NCBI GenBank assembly: GCA_965247975.1 | Contig: OZ252050.1 | Coordinates: forward strand, 3,472,001 to 3,536,000 | DNA from: Taishania sp965247975 | GTDB taxonomy: Bacteria > Bacteroidota > Bacteroidia > Flavobacteriales_D > Crocinitomicaceae | Length of the DNA stretch: 64,000 nucleotides | Direction: 5' to 3' | Shown: positions 8,101-16,624 of the stretch, one piece after another | Position numbering within the stretch: position 1 is the first letter of the stretch | Layout: every line of letters starts with the position of its first letter | Program-made: the position numbers and the translations under genes | The notes under the pieces: generated by a model | Database searches by the model: none | What the model was told of the DNA's origin: nothing | What the model saw: only the letters and a program-made list of their open reading frames with translations

Positions 8101-11100
8101 TCAATTCACTTTCTTCCCTTCTCCCTCTTTTGGATCAATGGCCTCTTTGGGCACTGGCGTTTGTATTTTTTTACGCTTGATTGGGTAACGCTTGTTTTGC
8201 TTTTTCCTGAAAATATCAAAAAACATTTGCATCGCTTTGAAATCTCTGGCATTGCTAAAATCTTCTCGGTAATAAACTCCACCACCTTGCCGGAATCGCC
8301 CTTGGTTTTGGGTTTGTAAGACACTGTTATCATTTGATTCATTGAACACATTTACCCGAAAGGTTCCTTCCTCATTTAATTTGTATTCAAGTTCCAGATC
8401 TCCAATGAGCGAAGATTTTGACTGTTCACCGGAATTTGTATTCTCCACCCCAAATGATCCTGTGATTGTCAATCGATCATCTAAAAATCCTTTGGAGACT
8501 CCAAGCGCCACTTCATTTCCAGAAACTTGATCCGAGTTGATATCCACATTTAATTTATAACCTTTTGAAACTTGATCCAACAATGAATTAATCTGACTGC
8601 TTACCAAATCAAGCGCGGCACTTGTTCCACCAACAGAAGATCCTTTCAATGGTTGGAAGTTTTTAGTCAATAGCAAGGAGAAAAATTGGCGATTCAATTC
8701 ATCTTTATCGCTCGTTACTCTAGCCACAAGTGATTTTCCAGCTTCTTCTGTTTTTGGAACTTTGATATCAAATCCGATCGTTGGTTTCATCAATGATTCT
8801 GTTAAATTCAGATAACAAAAAACTTCTTGCATACTTTTGGATGCATACTCGGCACTTAATTCAGCCAAACTTGCTTTTACCCGATAATAGGTGCTTAAAT
8901 CAATATTCGCATCGTATGGATTTCCTGTCCATGTAATGGTTCCCCCTTCCACAATATAAAATACTTGTTTCACCGGACCCATGGCAAAATTGTATTTACT
9001 TCCTTCCGCCACGCGGTAAGTCCCATCCATGGAAATATCACCCAATTGATTCAGTTGAATGTTAAAATTTCCTTGACCCGTCGCACTAATTTCATCCCCC
9101 AGTTGATCATTGAAAATTATTTTGAGGTCAGCATCGGGCGTTATTTCAAAATTTAGGTTCAAGTCAACTCCCGTAAAGTCAATTTCTCTTTCTGCTTGGT
9201 TCGAAATAGTGTCATTGGATTTAAATGTGATGAAATTTGAACCTTCTTCAATTTCACTCGATCCATAAAACGGGAAGTTCACCCAAGTGCCTTTTTCCGT
9301 TTTCATATTTACAGTTATTTCTAGGTTGTCGGTGTAACCAAAGATGTTAACCGTTCCTGTTCCATAGGCTTTTCCATAATACAATTCGCCTTCTTTGTAG
9401 CTCGTATTCATCACTAAGAACTTGCTCAAAGGCAAAGGCTTCCATGGTTGTAATGGATCTTTGTTGATTGCGTCGTCCTCCAAGTTTACGTTCACGTCAA
9501 AGTTCCAATCGGCATAATCGGTGTGATAAATGGAACCAATTAATGAACCCGTATTTCCTTCCACGTCTGAAATTGGCATGTTGTCAATGTAGAAACCATC
9601 TTCATCAGCCATAACAGTACCATTCATTGAAAATGATGTTCCCAAAATTGCCAGTTTTGCCGAAGCGTCTGTTAAATCAACTTCTCCTTCAATAATTGGA
9701 CGAGCAGGAGTTCCCCGAACATTCAAAGAACCATTGACAAATCCTCGAATATCACTCATGACCTGTGGATCAAGAAAGGCATTTGTAAAAGCGATATTCG
9801 TCTGATCAAAATCAACTTTAAAATCGATGTTATCGGTTTCTTTGGTTACGAAGTAATTTCCAGTAAAATCCAAGGATTGAATTCCTTTGTACAACAACTC
9901 ACCATCCAAATTCACTGTATTAAATGTTTTGTCCCACTGCGACATGACGTAAACATCGCCAATTTCTTCCTTGTCGACAAACAAACCTTTGACCATCAAA
10001 TCTCCCATGTAAGTCAAATTGGAATAAGGATTTGAGATATATCCCCAACCATTTAACTTACCAGACAACTCGGTGGACATTCCTGCCAAAACAGAAATTT
10101 CTTGCAAATCCACTTCATTGAGCTCAAATTTCAACTTTTCCTTGTCGTTCTTAGAAACGTGACCATTTACGGCGATAAACTGTTCGCCTCGTGTCATTTT
10201 AAAATCAATAATTTCCAAATCGGTGGAATCAAGATGAACGATTGATTCTTTGGAGATATCCCAACGTTTTTCATTCAAACTGAAGTAAGAAGGATCTAGG
10301 AAGAAATTGTATTTAGTCGCGTTTTCAATATTCGTACGCCATTGAATGTTTGTTTCATTCACGCTACCTGGGTTCCACGACAAATTGGATAATAAATTGT
10401 CGCCATTTCCAGAAGAAACGAAAGACACGTCTTCCAAAGAAATGGAATCGTTGTATTTGAATTGATCAAAATGGTAATTTGCTTCTAAAAAATCATTGGT
10501 AAAATTCTGGTCTAGGCGAATTCCATTAAAAACCATTCCATCATAAATCACTTTGTTCGAATTCAGTAACAAATCGAAATCCTTGTTACTTCCATCATAA
10601 TCGCCGACCAAAGTTGTTCCTGGACTAATTGAAAGATCAGGGACAAAAATGGAAAGGAACTGTTTCAAATCCCCTGTAGTCAACGAATAGCTAAAATGGT
10701 CGTTGTTGATTGCCTTTTTCTTTCTCGTGTCTGTGTAATTATAAAATCCAGGAAATATTTGCGCAAATTGAACTTGAAAATTCGGAACAACTTCATTAAA
10801 GTTTACTTTCCCTTCAACTCTTCCAGTCAACAAGGTACTTGTAATATCAAATACATCAATGTCGGCACTTCGGTCTACTTTCAACCTCAAAGAAGGAATG
10901 TCGATTACTTTATCGCCTTCGGTATAATTTAATCCTGTAAAGAGCATCTCGCCTTCCATGGTATTTGGATTCACGCCAACGACATCCAATTTCACTTTTG
11001 ATACAAAATTGGTATTTGGACCGGTGGTGAAACCTAATTTTGTTAAGAGGGCTTTTTCCAAATCAATGGTCATGTCCATTTTTGGTTGCTTGCCAGTCAA

Positions 11101-12684
11101 ATCAATTGTTCCATCATAGGACAAGTCCAAATTTCGATCTTTCACAATAGCTTTAGCAGTGATAATATCATCAACGTAGGAACCTTCTTGAATTTCAATG
11201 TTGGAATAGGAATAGTCATCCAAATCAAATCGATTGATGTCTCCCTGAATGTTGTTGAATTTTATATCACTTAGCGATTTTGCTTCGCCACTTAAGAAAA
11301 AAGTACCATCAACAACACCAAACAAATCATCTTTCAATAATTTATCTAAGCGAAAATTATTGACCTTAACATCATACGCTCCCGCTTGCGATTTTTCAAA
11401 CATCCATGAATTATTTACCTCATTCTGTGTAAACAAGATTCCGTTGTCAATATTTACAGAGCCTAATTCCGTGGTTACAACGTCCGATGAAACTACAAAT
11501 TGAGCATAAATTCCATCCACTTTTACATCTTTAGCTTCGAAATAAGCCAGTCGTTTGAGCATGGGCTCCAATTCTACATGTTTCGTTGGGCTATCATCAG
11601 GCAATTTAATAGCTTGAATGTCGGCCAAATCAACATAAGCGTAATCCAATCGCTCTTGGTAAAAAGCTCGTTTGATATTTTCAAAATCAGGTAAATTTAC
11701 TGTTCCTTTGAGTTTCGTTTTTTTGCCTGTGGTGAGCTCAAAATTCTCGACTTTCAGGTTTTTTACAAAGCGGGTAACTTTCCCCGTAAAATTCACTTGC
11801 TGATCCATGCCTGTCAATGCTGGCGCGAAATAAGCAATGTCTTTCATAGAAATCAGCGAAGGACGAATTTTCACATCAAACGCAACGCTATCCACAAATT
11901 CGCGGTAATCGGTAAATCCAGAATATAAAAACTTAAAATCATTACTCTTAATCAGAGATTGAGGAGTTTTGATTTTTAATTTCTTGAGTGATAGCCCAGC
12001 CGGCGTTACAATGGCAAAGCAATTAAACTCAGACAATTCAAATCCACATTTCTCTTTGGTTGAAAAAAAGTCGATTTTCGATGAAATAATTTGCTCTTTG
12101 ATTTGAATTTGCTCAGCTTGAAGTGTCACATCTGTGAACATCAAATGATCGAAATCCATTCCTCTTTTTGAATACGATTTTCGGTAATCGTCGTAGTGAA
12201 AACGGATGTGACTGATATCTACCTTATCTACTCGAACCAAAGGTGATTCCGAATTGCTTTTTTTAGATTCTGAGGCAAAATAATCTTCGATAAACCAATA
12301 ATTGTAATCACCTGTTAAGGAATCACGGTTGATTTTCACAACGCCACCATCCAATGTAGCTTCATCGATGTGAATTTTATTCGAAAAAGCACCAATTCCA
12401 GAAACGTTAACGAGTAAAGAATGAATATTAGCGATTGTATCATTTTGTTCATCCATCAACAAAACACCTTTTAGATCTACTCGATCCACAAAAACTATGT
12501 CGACCTTTTCTATGCTGACCGTTGTTCCAAGTTCTTTTGTGAGGAATTCCGTGGCTTTTTTAGCCAAGTACGTTTGGACAGGTGCAGTGCGAATTGCAAA
12601 GGCAAAAACGATCAAGGCGATAAGAATCCATTCTATGATTCCGCCAATTAATCGAGCAATTATTTTAAGTACTTTTGCCATCAA
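8101..12684 (-). CDS. tamB: TamB-like translocation and assembly module protein (AsmA-type, DUF490)
   Basis: A 1,527-residue envelope protein. TamB homologues bridge inner and outer membranes and act in outer-membrane protein assembly or lipid transport. One N-terminal transmembrane helix (about residues 14-34) is followed by AsmA-like text (EFLTKELGTTVSIEKVDI). A very long beta-rich repeat body follows, then the conserved C-terminal TamB domain (roughly 1050-1480) with GDISMDGTYRVAEG, FYIVEGGTITWTGNPYDA and VALGVSKGFLDDRLTITG. The last ~50 residues are Lys/Gln-rich. Length suits Bacteroidota TamB. It diverges from tsaD with only 19 bp between start codons. No tamA-like barrel gene is adjacent. 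Confidence 0.88.
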   Translation of the reverse strand: MMAKVLKIIARLIGGIIEWILIALIVFAFAIRTAPVQTYLAKKATEFLTKELGTTVSIEKVDIVFVDRVDLKGVLLMDEQNDTIANIHSLLVNVSGIGAFSNKIHIDEATLDGGVVKINRDSLTGDYNYWFIEDYFASESKKSNSESPLVRVDKVDISHIRFHYDDYRKSYSKRGMDFDHLMFTDVTLQAEQIQIKEQIISSKIDFFSTKEKCGFELSEFNCFAIVTPAGLSLKKLKIKTPQSLIKSNDFKFLYSGFTDYREFVDSVAFDVKIRPSLISMKDIAYFAPALTGMDQQVNFTGKVTRFVKNLKVENFELTTGKKTKLKGTVNLPDFENIKRAFYQERLDYAYVDLADIQAIKLPDDSPTKHVELEPMLKRLAYFEAKDVKVDGIYAQFVVSSDVVTTELGSVNIDNGILFTQNEVNNSWMFEKSQAGAYDVKVNNFRLDKLLKDDLFGVVDGTFFLSGEAKSLSDIKFNNIQGDINRFDLDDYSYSNIEIQEGSYVDDIITAKAIVKDRNLDLSYDGTIDLTGKQPKMDMTIDLEKALLTKLGFTTGPNTNFVSKVKLDVVGVNPNTMEGEMLFTGLNYTEGDKVIDIPSLRLKVDRSADIDVFDITSTLLTGRVEGKVNFNEVVPNFQVQFAQIFPGFYNYTDTRKKKAINNDHFSYSLTTGDLKQFLSIFVPDLSISPGTTLVGDYDGSNKDFDLLLNSNKVIYDGMVFNGIRLDQNFTNDFLEANYHFDQFKYNDSISLEDVSFVSSGNGDNLLSNLSWNPGSVNETNIQWRTNIENATKYNFFLDPSYFSLNEKRWDISKESIVHLDSTDLEIIDFKMTRGEQFIAVNGHVSKNDKEKLKFELNEVDLQEISVLAGMSTELSGKLNGWGYISNPYSNLTYMGDLMVKGLFVDKEEIGDVYVMSQWDKTFNTVNLDGELLYKGIQSLDFTGNYFVTKETDNIDFKVDFDQTNIAFTNAFLDPQVMSDIRGFVNGSLNVRGTPARPIIEGEVDLTDASAKLAILGTSFSMNGTVMADEDGFYIDNMPISDVEGNTGSLIGSIYHTDYADWNFDVNVNLEDDAINKDPLQPWKPLPLSKFLVMNTSYKEGELYYGKAYGTGTVNIFGYTDNLEITVNMKTEKGTWVNFPFYGSSEIEEGSNFITFKSNDTISNQAEREIDFTGVDLNLNFEITPDADLKIIFNDQLGDEISATGQGNFNIQLNQLGDISMDGTYRVAEGSKYNFAMGPVKQVFYIVEGGTITWTGNPYDANIDLSTYYRVKASLAELSAEYASKSMQEVFCYLNLTESLMKPTIGFDIKVPKTEEAGKSLVARVTSDKDELNRQFFSLLLTKNFQPLKGSSVGGTSAALDLVSSQINSLLDQVSKGYKLNVDINSDQVSGNEVALGVSKGFLDDRLTITGSFGVENTNSGEQSKSSLIGDLELEYKLNEEGTFRVNVFNESNDNSVLQTQNQGRFRQGGGVYYREDFSNARDFKAMQMFFDIFRKKQNKRYPIKRKKIQTPVPKEAIDPKEGEGKKVN

Positions 12685-12696
12685 TATACAAACTTA
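12670..12696. promoter_or_regulatory. Candidate divergent -7 boxes for tsaD (+) and tamB (-)
   Basis: TACTTTTG at 12670-12677 (plus strand) and TAAGTTTG at 12689-12696 (minus strand) both match TAnnTTTG and sit 26 bp and 4 bp from the tsaD and tamB starts. The plus-strand box coincides with the tamB start codons, and neither has a well-spaced TTG, so these are weak candidates. Confidence 0.3.
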
Positions 12697-12703
12697 CGTA
12701 AAG

Positions 12704-13726
12704 TTGAGCCAAAAAGATATAATCATTCTTGGAATTGAGTCATCTTGTGATGATACTTCAGCTGCAATCATCAAAAATGAAACCATTTTATCCAATGTCA
12801 TCGCCAATCAAAAAATTCATGAAATTTATGGTGGCGTCGTGCCAGAATTAGCGAGTAGAGCGCATCAACAAAACATTGTGCCTGTTGTTGACACTGCCAT
12901 TCGTCAAGCTGGCATTACAAAAAATGACATTGATGCAATTGCGTTTACGCGAGGTCCAGGTTTGTTAGGTTCACTTGTGGTTGGAACGTCCTTTGCAAAA
13001 GCATTTGCGTTGGCTATGGACATCCCAATGTTGGATGTAAATCACATGCATGGTCACGTTTTAGCTCATTTCATTGACGACGAAGGAAAAAACAAACCCA
13101 AATTTCCATTTTTGTGCCTAACTGTTTCGGGCGGACACACTCAAATTGTTTTAGTCAAAGATTACTTGGAGATGGAAGTAATAGGTTCAACCATTGACGA
13201 TGCCGCAGGTGAAGCCTTTGACAAATCGGCCAAATTGCTTGGTTTTCCATATCCTGGTGGTCCGCTGATTGACAAACATGCAAAATTGGGAAATTCGACA
13301 GCTTTTGAATTTGCCAAACCAAACATGAAAAACTACGATTACAGTTTTAGTGGTTTAAAAACTTCGATTTTGTATTTTATCAGAGCTCAAGAAAAGAAAA
13401 ATACCGACTTTATTTCGCAAAATTTAAACGATTTGTGCGCATCAATCCAAGAATCCATTTGTCAAATTCTTCTAAAAAAATTGATCAAGGCTGCGAAAGA
13501 ATTAAACATCAAAGAAATCGCCATCGCTGGGGGAGTGAGCGCGAACAGTGGTCTGCGGCAAACGATATTATCATCTGGCGAAAAATTAGGTTGGAACGTC
13601 TACATCCCAAAATTTGAATATTGTACAGACAATGCAGCAATGATTGCAATTACTGGATTGTATCAGTTCAAAAAAGGTCAATTTGCAAATCAATCAATTT
13701 CCGCTACAGCGAGGTTGAAGATGTGA
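12704..13726 (+). CDS. tsaD: tRNA N6-adenosine threonylcarbamoyltransferase
   Basis: TsaD transfers the threonylcarbamoyl group to A37 of ANN-decoding tRNAs (t6A synthesis, with TsaB, TsaC and TsaE). Visible motifs are LGIESSCDDTS at the N-terminus, GGVVPELASRAH, the metal-binding HMHGHVLAH, TVSGGHTQIVL, DDAAGEAFDKSAKLLG, and a C-terminal IAGGVSANSGLR and CTDNAAMIA. I place the start at a TTG (12704), giving 340 residues, close to E. coli TsaD (337). The nearest upstream in-frame ATG (12497) would add 69 residues wholly antisense to tamB and unlike the family. It ends 4 bp before the convergent kinase gene. Confidence 0.93.
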   Translation: MSQKDIIILGIESSCDDTSAAIIKNETILSNVIANQKIHEIYGGVVPELASRAHQQNIVPVVDTAIRQAGITKNDIDAIAFTRGPGLLGSLVVGTSFAKAFALAMDIPMLDVNHMHGHVLAHFIDDEGKNKPKFPFLCLTVSGGHTQIVLVKDYLEMEVIGSTIDDAAGEAFDKSAKLLGFPYPGGPLIDKHAKLGNSTAFEFAKPNMKNYDYSFSGLKTSILYFIRAQEKKNTDFISQNLNDLCASIQESICQILLKKLIKAAKELNIKEIAIAGGVSANSGLRQTILSSGEKLGWNVYIPKFEYCTDNAAMIAITGLYQFKKGQFANQSISATARLKM

Positions 13727-13730
13727 GGAA

Positions 13731-15740
13731 TTAAGCATTTAGTTCCAAAACAAAGGTGGTTCCAGCATTTGGTTTCGAATCTACAGAGATAGAACAGTCG
13801 ATTGCTTTCCCTAAATCTCTTATTAGGTGAAGACCAAGTCCTGACTTTATGCCGATTGATTCCTTTTCATCGTACAACGCTCTCAATTGCTCATTTGTAG
13901 CGCCCTTCCCATTATCAAAAATTGAAAAATAGGTCTTTTCATTCGCTTGCCATGCCTTCCAGACAATTTTTGGGTCTTCAATTCCTTCCAAGGCTTTGAT
14001 GGCATTGCTCGTTAAATTTCGAAGAATTGTTTTTAGGTAATTTTCGTCTGTAGTTACACGAACCGTTGAATCAATTTCATAGTTAAATTTGATATGATCC
14101 ACCGACGAAAAGTGGACTTGAAGATCTTCGAAAAGTTGGTCGGCATTCATGAGACGTGGCTGAGGCTTAAAATTTTCCATTTGACTTTTACTCCATTGAA
14201 GCATATCTTCCATAGAAATCAACAGATTCTCTACTCCCAAAATGGTTTTGTCTTGAATGCGATTTTTACTCTCTTCGTCTAGTGCTTCTGGATTTTCTTT
14301 TTGCATTTGAAGAAACCAAGCCAAATTTGCAACAGGTCCGCGTAAATCATGATTTAAAATACTGAAAAACCGAGTTTTTGCTTTGTTGGCTGCGTCGAGT
14401 TCGGAATTTAAAAGTTTCAATTTTTCGTTATTTCGTTTACGAGTTCGATTTTGGAAATAAAGTAATGCTCCAAGGATACTCAGAAACGCAAGACCCGAAA
14501 CTAAAAACCACTTTTGTTTTTCTTTGGCTTCAAGCGAAATTTTATTGATTTTGATTTCGGCATTTTTTTTATCAATCACTCTCTGGTCTTCAATATTTTG
14601 CATACTTTCTTTAGTCTCTTGACTGTAAATAGAATCTTGAAGTTGAACGTACAAAACATAACTTTCTTTGGCTTCTTTGTGTTTGTTTTGTAACGAGTAA
14701 ATTTCAGAAAGTGTATTGTAGGATTCACTCAACACGCGTATGTTATCGTTTTTTTTCGTTATCTTGATAGCATCTTGCACTAAAGGAATGGCTTTTTGGA
14801 GTAATAGGCTGTTTGTAGAATTTTCATCTTTAGTGTTGAGAGCCAAATAAATTCTTGCTTCTAACAATTTGGAGGTACAGATTAACGAACTGTTTTTTGT
14901 TAAAATGGCAATTTTTTTAGCTTCAAGACAATATGGCAATGCTTTTTCTGCTTGATTTAATTCTAAAAAATGTTTAGCAATTCCGAAATTGATATTTCCG
15001 ATCATGGACGTAAAATTGGTTTCTGTTGCAATTTTTAAAGCCCTTTGATAATACACCATTGCAAATTCGTACTTATACAAATATTCATAATTTGACCCTA
15101 TTCCAACTAAATCAACACACATCGATTTTTTCTTATCTAGCGCTTCACTTATTCGTAGCGCTTTTTTAAAATAAAAAATAGATTTATAACTCTCTTCTGT
15201 ATAAAAATATACCGTTGCGATACTGGTGTATGCAGCTCCAATTCCATTTTGATCTTTTAAAGATTCATATAGTCTTAAAGATTTAAAAGCATAGTTGGCT
15301 GCTGCAGAATAATCTGCGATAGCCATGCGATTTGCGCTTAGGAATTTATAGGTTTCGGCAAGGATTTTTTTATTTGTTGTATTTTTTAACGCTAAATTAT
15401 AATTTGTATTAGCAATGTCAATTTCACCTAACTCATAGTTATTAACTCCTATTTTCATGTAAGAATCCGCAATTCCATCCTTCCAGTTTATTTTTTTTGA
15501 AAGTTTAAGTGCTTTTTGTCCGTAAGTTATTCCCTTTTCCGGATCAATGTCGCTCATTTTTAGCGATATAGTGTTTAGTATAGAAACTTTAGCTGTATCA
15601 ATTTTAGTTTTGGACAAGACTACGATTAGTGAGTCAATTGTTTTATCACCTGATTGTTCTTGAGCGTAAAAAGATAACGCAAAAAATAAATTAAGTACTA
15701 AACCTATTAAATACTTTCCATTTCTTGTCATCAAGTTCAT
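13731..15740 (-). CDS. TPR-containing sensor histidine kinase (HisKA type)
   Basis: A 669-residue sensor kinase, second gene of a LytTR/kinase pair. It has a signal peptide ending FFALSFYAQEQ, a TPR-like helical sensor region (about residues 50-380, predicted periplasmic), a transmembrane helix near residue 403-420, a HisKA box FFSILNHDLRGPVANLAWF (His about residue 465), and an HATPase domain with ILRNLTSNAIKAL (N box), FDNGKGA (G1) and GIKSGLGLHLIRDLG (G2). The start codon overlaps the stop of the LytTR regulator (4 bp). It is convergent with tsaD. Given the paired repeats near 16530 and 19007, it probably governs the adjacent accessory locus (inference). Confidence 0.88.
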   Translation of the reverse strand: MNLMTRNGKYLIGLVLNLFFALSFYAQEQSGDKTIDSLIVVLSKTKIDTAKVSILNTISLKMSDIDPEKGITYGQKALKLSKKINWKDGIADSYMKIGVNNYELGEIDIANTNYNLALKNTTNKKILAETYKFLSANRMAIADYSAAANYAFKSLRLYESLKDQNGIGAAYTSIATVYFYTEESYKSIFYFKKALRISEALDKKKSMCVDLVGIGSNYEYLYKYEFAMVYYQRALKIATETNFTSMIGNINFGIAKHFLELNQAEKALPYCLEAKKIAILTKNSSLICTSKLLEARIYLALNTKDENSTNSLLLQKAIPLVQDAIKITKKNDNIRVLSESYNTLSEIYSLQNKHKEAKESYVLYVQLQDSIYSQETKESMQNIEDQRVIDKKNAEIKINKISLEAKEKQKWFLVSGLAFLSILGALLYFQNRTRKRNNEKLKLLNSELDAANKAKTRFFSILNHDLRGPVANLAWFLQMQKENPEALDEESKNRIQDKTILGVENLLISMEDMLQWSKSQMENFKPQPRLMNADQLFEDLQVHFSSVDHIKFNYEIDSTVRVTTDENYLKTILRNLTSNAIKALEGIEDPKIVWKAWQANEKTYFSIFDNGKGATNEQLRALYDEKESIGIKSGLGLHLIRDLGKAIDCSISVDSKPNAGTTFVLELNA

Positions 15741-16441
15741 AGTACCAGATTCAAATTATCCTTAAAACTTCTTCCAACTGGAATTCTGGCTTGGTTCTTT
15801 AGCTCAACTTCTTGACTTTTAATTTTCTGAATAAACTGTTTTTGCACTGCAAAGCTTCGGTGAATTCGAATAAAAGATTTAAATTTTTCATCCAATATCA
15901 ATTCTCCTAAATTGATAAGTACACAATGCCTTTTCTTTTCGGTAATTAACATTGTATAATTTTTTAACGCTTCCAAATACAAAATTTCATGCAATTTCAC
16001 CTTGATTTGATCATGTCCAGATTTGATGTAAACTACATCACCTCCGATAGACGCGTCGAATAAATCCGCCTTTACGCGAATTTCCATAAATTCCATAATT
16101 CGATTGACTGCAGCCTCAAACCGATCAAATTTGAATGGTTTTACAATAAAATCTATGGTTTGTAATTCAAACGTTTCGGCAGCGCTTTCAGCATGTGAGG
16201 AAATAAAAACACAAGCTGGAACTTCAAGTGCTTTCTTTCTAAGCTCAAGTCCTGATGCTCCTGGCAATTCAATGTCCAAAAATGCAATGTCGACAGTATT
16301 GCTATTCAAAAAGTTGAGTGCTTCTTCAGCAGAATTAAAAACACCTGCAATTTCAATATCCTGCACCCTTTTAACGAAGGATGTAATTGTCAATCGTGCA
16401 ATTTCTTCATCATCAACAATTATGCAGTTGTACTTTTTCAA
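15737..16441 (-). CDS. LytTR-family response regulator
   Basis: A 234-residue regulator. The receiver domain has IIVDDEE at the N-terminus, the phosphoacceptor Asp near residue 56 (IAFLDIELPG), a conserved Ser in VFISSHAES, and Lys in FIVKPF. The C-terminal LytTR DNA-binding domain (about 135-230) has GGDVVYIKSGHDQIKVKLHEILYLEALKNYTML and FIRIHRSFAVQ. LytTR proteins bind two short direct repeats about two helical turns apart, and repeats of that kind occur 89 bp and about 2.6 kb away, in front of the SMI1/KNR4 and barrel genes. It is first in a two-gene operon with the TPR kinase. Confidence 0.92.
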   Translation of the reverse strand: MKKYNCIIVDDEEIARLTITSFVKRVQDIEIAGVFNSAEEALNFLNSNTVDIAFLDIELPGASGLELRKKALEVPACVFISSHAESAAETFELQTIDFIVKPFKFDRFEAAVNRIMEFMEIRVKADLFDASIGGDVVYIKSGHDQIKVKLHEILYLEALKNYTMLITEKKRHCVLINLGELILDEKFKSFIRIHRSFAVQKQFIQKIKSQEVELKNQARIPVGRSFKDNLNLVL

Positions 16442-16465
16442 TTTCCTTCAAGCTAATTTTCTTAC

Positions 16466-16473
16466 CAAATATA
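16466..16473 (-). promoter_or_regulatory. -7 box of the LytTR regulator operon
   Basis: On the minus strand this reads TATATTTG, an exact TAnnTTTG match, 24 bp upstream of the regulator's ATG (16441). A TTG lies 15 nt further upstream (complement of CAA 16489-16491), a little short for a -33 element. Confidence 0.45.
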
Positions 16474-16529
16474 ATTTATTATTATGAGCAATCGACTTTT
16501 AGTCTGATTGAAAATCTCAAAACCAAAGC

Positions 16530-16600
16530 TGTTGTTTGTGTACTATATCCGTCATTCGTCCTTTTGTGCTTTTCTTTCGCTTAAGCTAAAAATACATTTG
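16530..16600 (+). promoter_or_regulatory. Promoter with 20-bp-period direct repeat, candidate LytTR-regulated
   Basis: Two related 15-mers start at 16530 (TGTTGTTTGTGTACT) and 16550 (CGTCATTCGTCCTTT), exactly 20 bp apart. An exact -7 box TACATTTG follows at 16593-16600. The same layout (same repeat period, same distance to a -7-like box, shared TTCGTCCTTTTG core) occurs at 19007-19077. The position, about -75 to -40 from the expected start, suits an activator. It drives the SMI1/KNR4 gene at 16625, and the adjacent LytTR regulator is the obvious candidate ligand (inference). Confidence 0.6.
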
Positions 16601-16624
16601 ATCTCAAATGAAAAAATTTAAGCA

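Noticed and set aside
8106..8351. 81-codon minus-strand frame inside the tamB 3' end
   Set aside because: It is a shifted frame of tamB; the tamB frame carries the conserved C-terminal domain and normal codon use.
12497..12703. 69-codon N-terminal extension of tsaD
   Set aside because: It is wholly antisense to tamB, does not resemble TsaD N-termini, and would make the protein much longer than the family.
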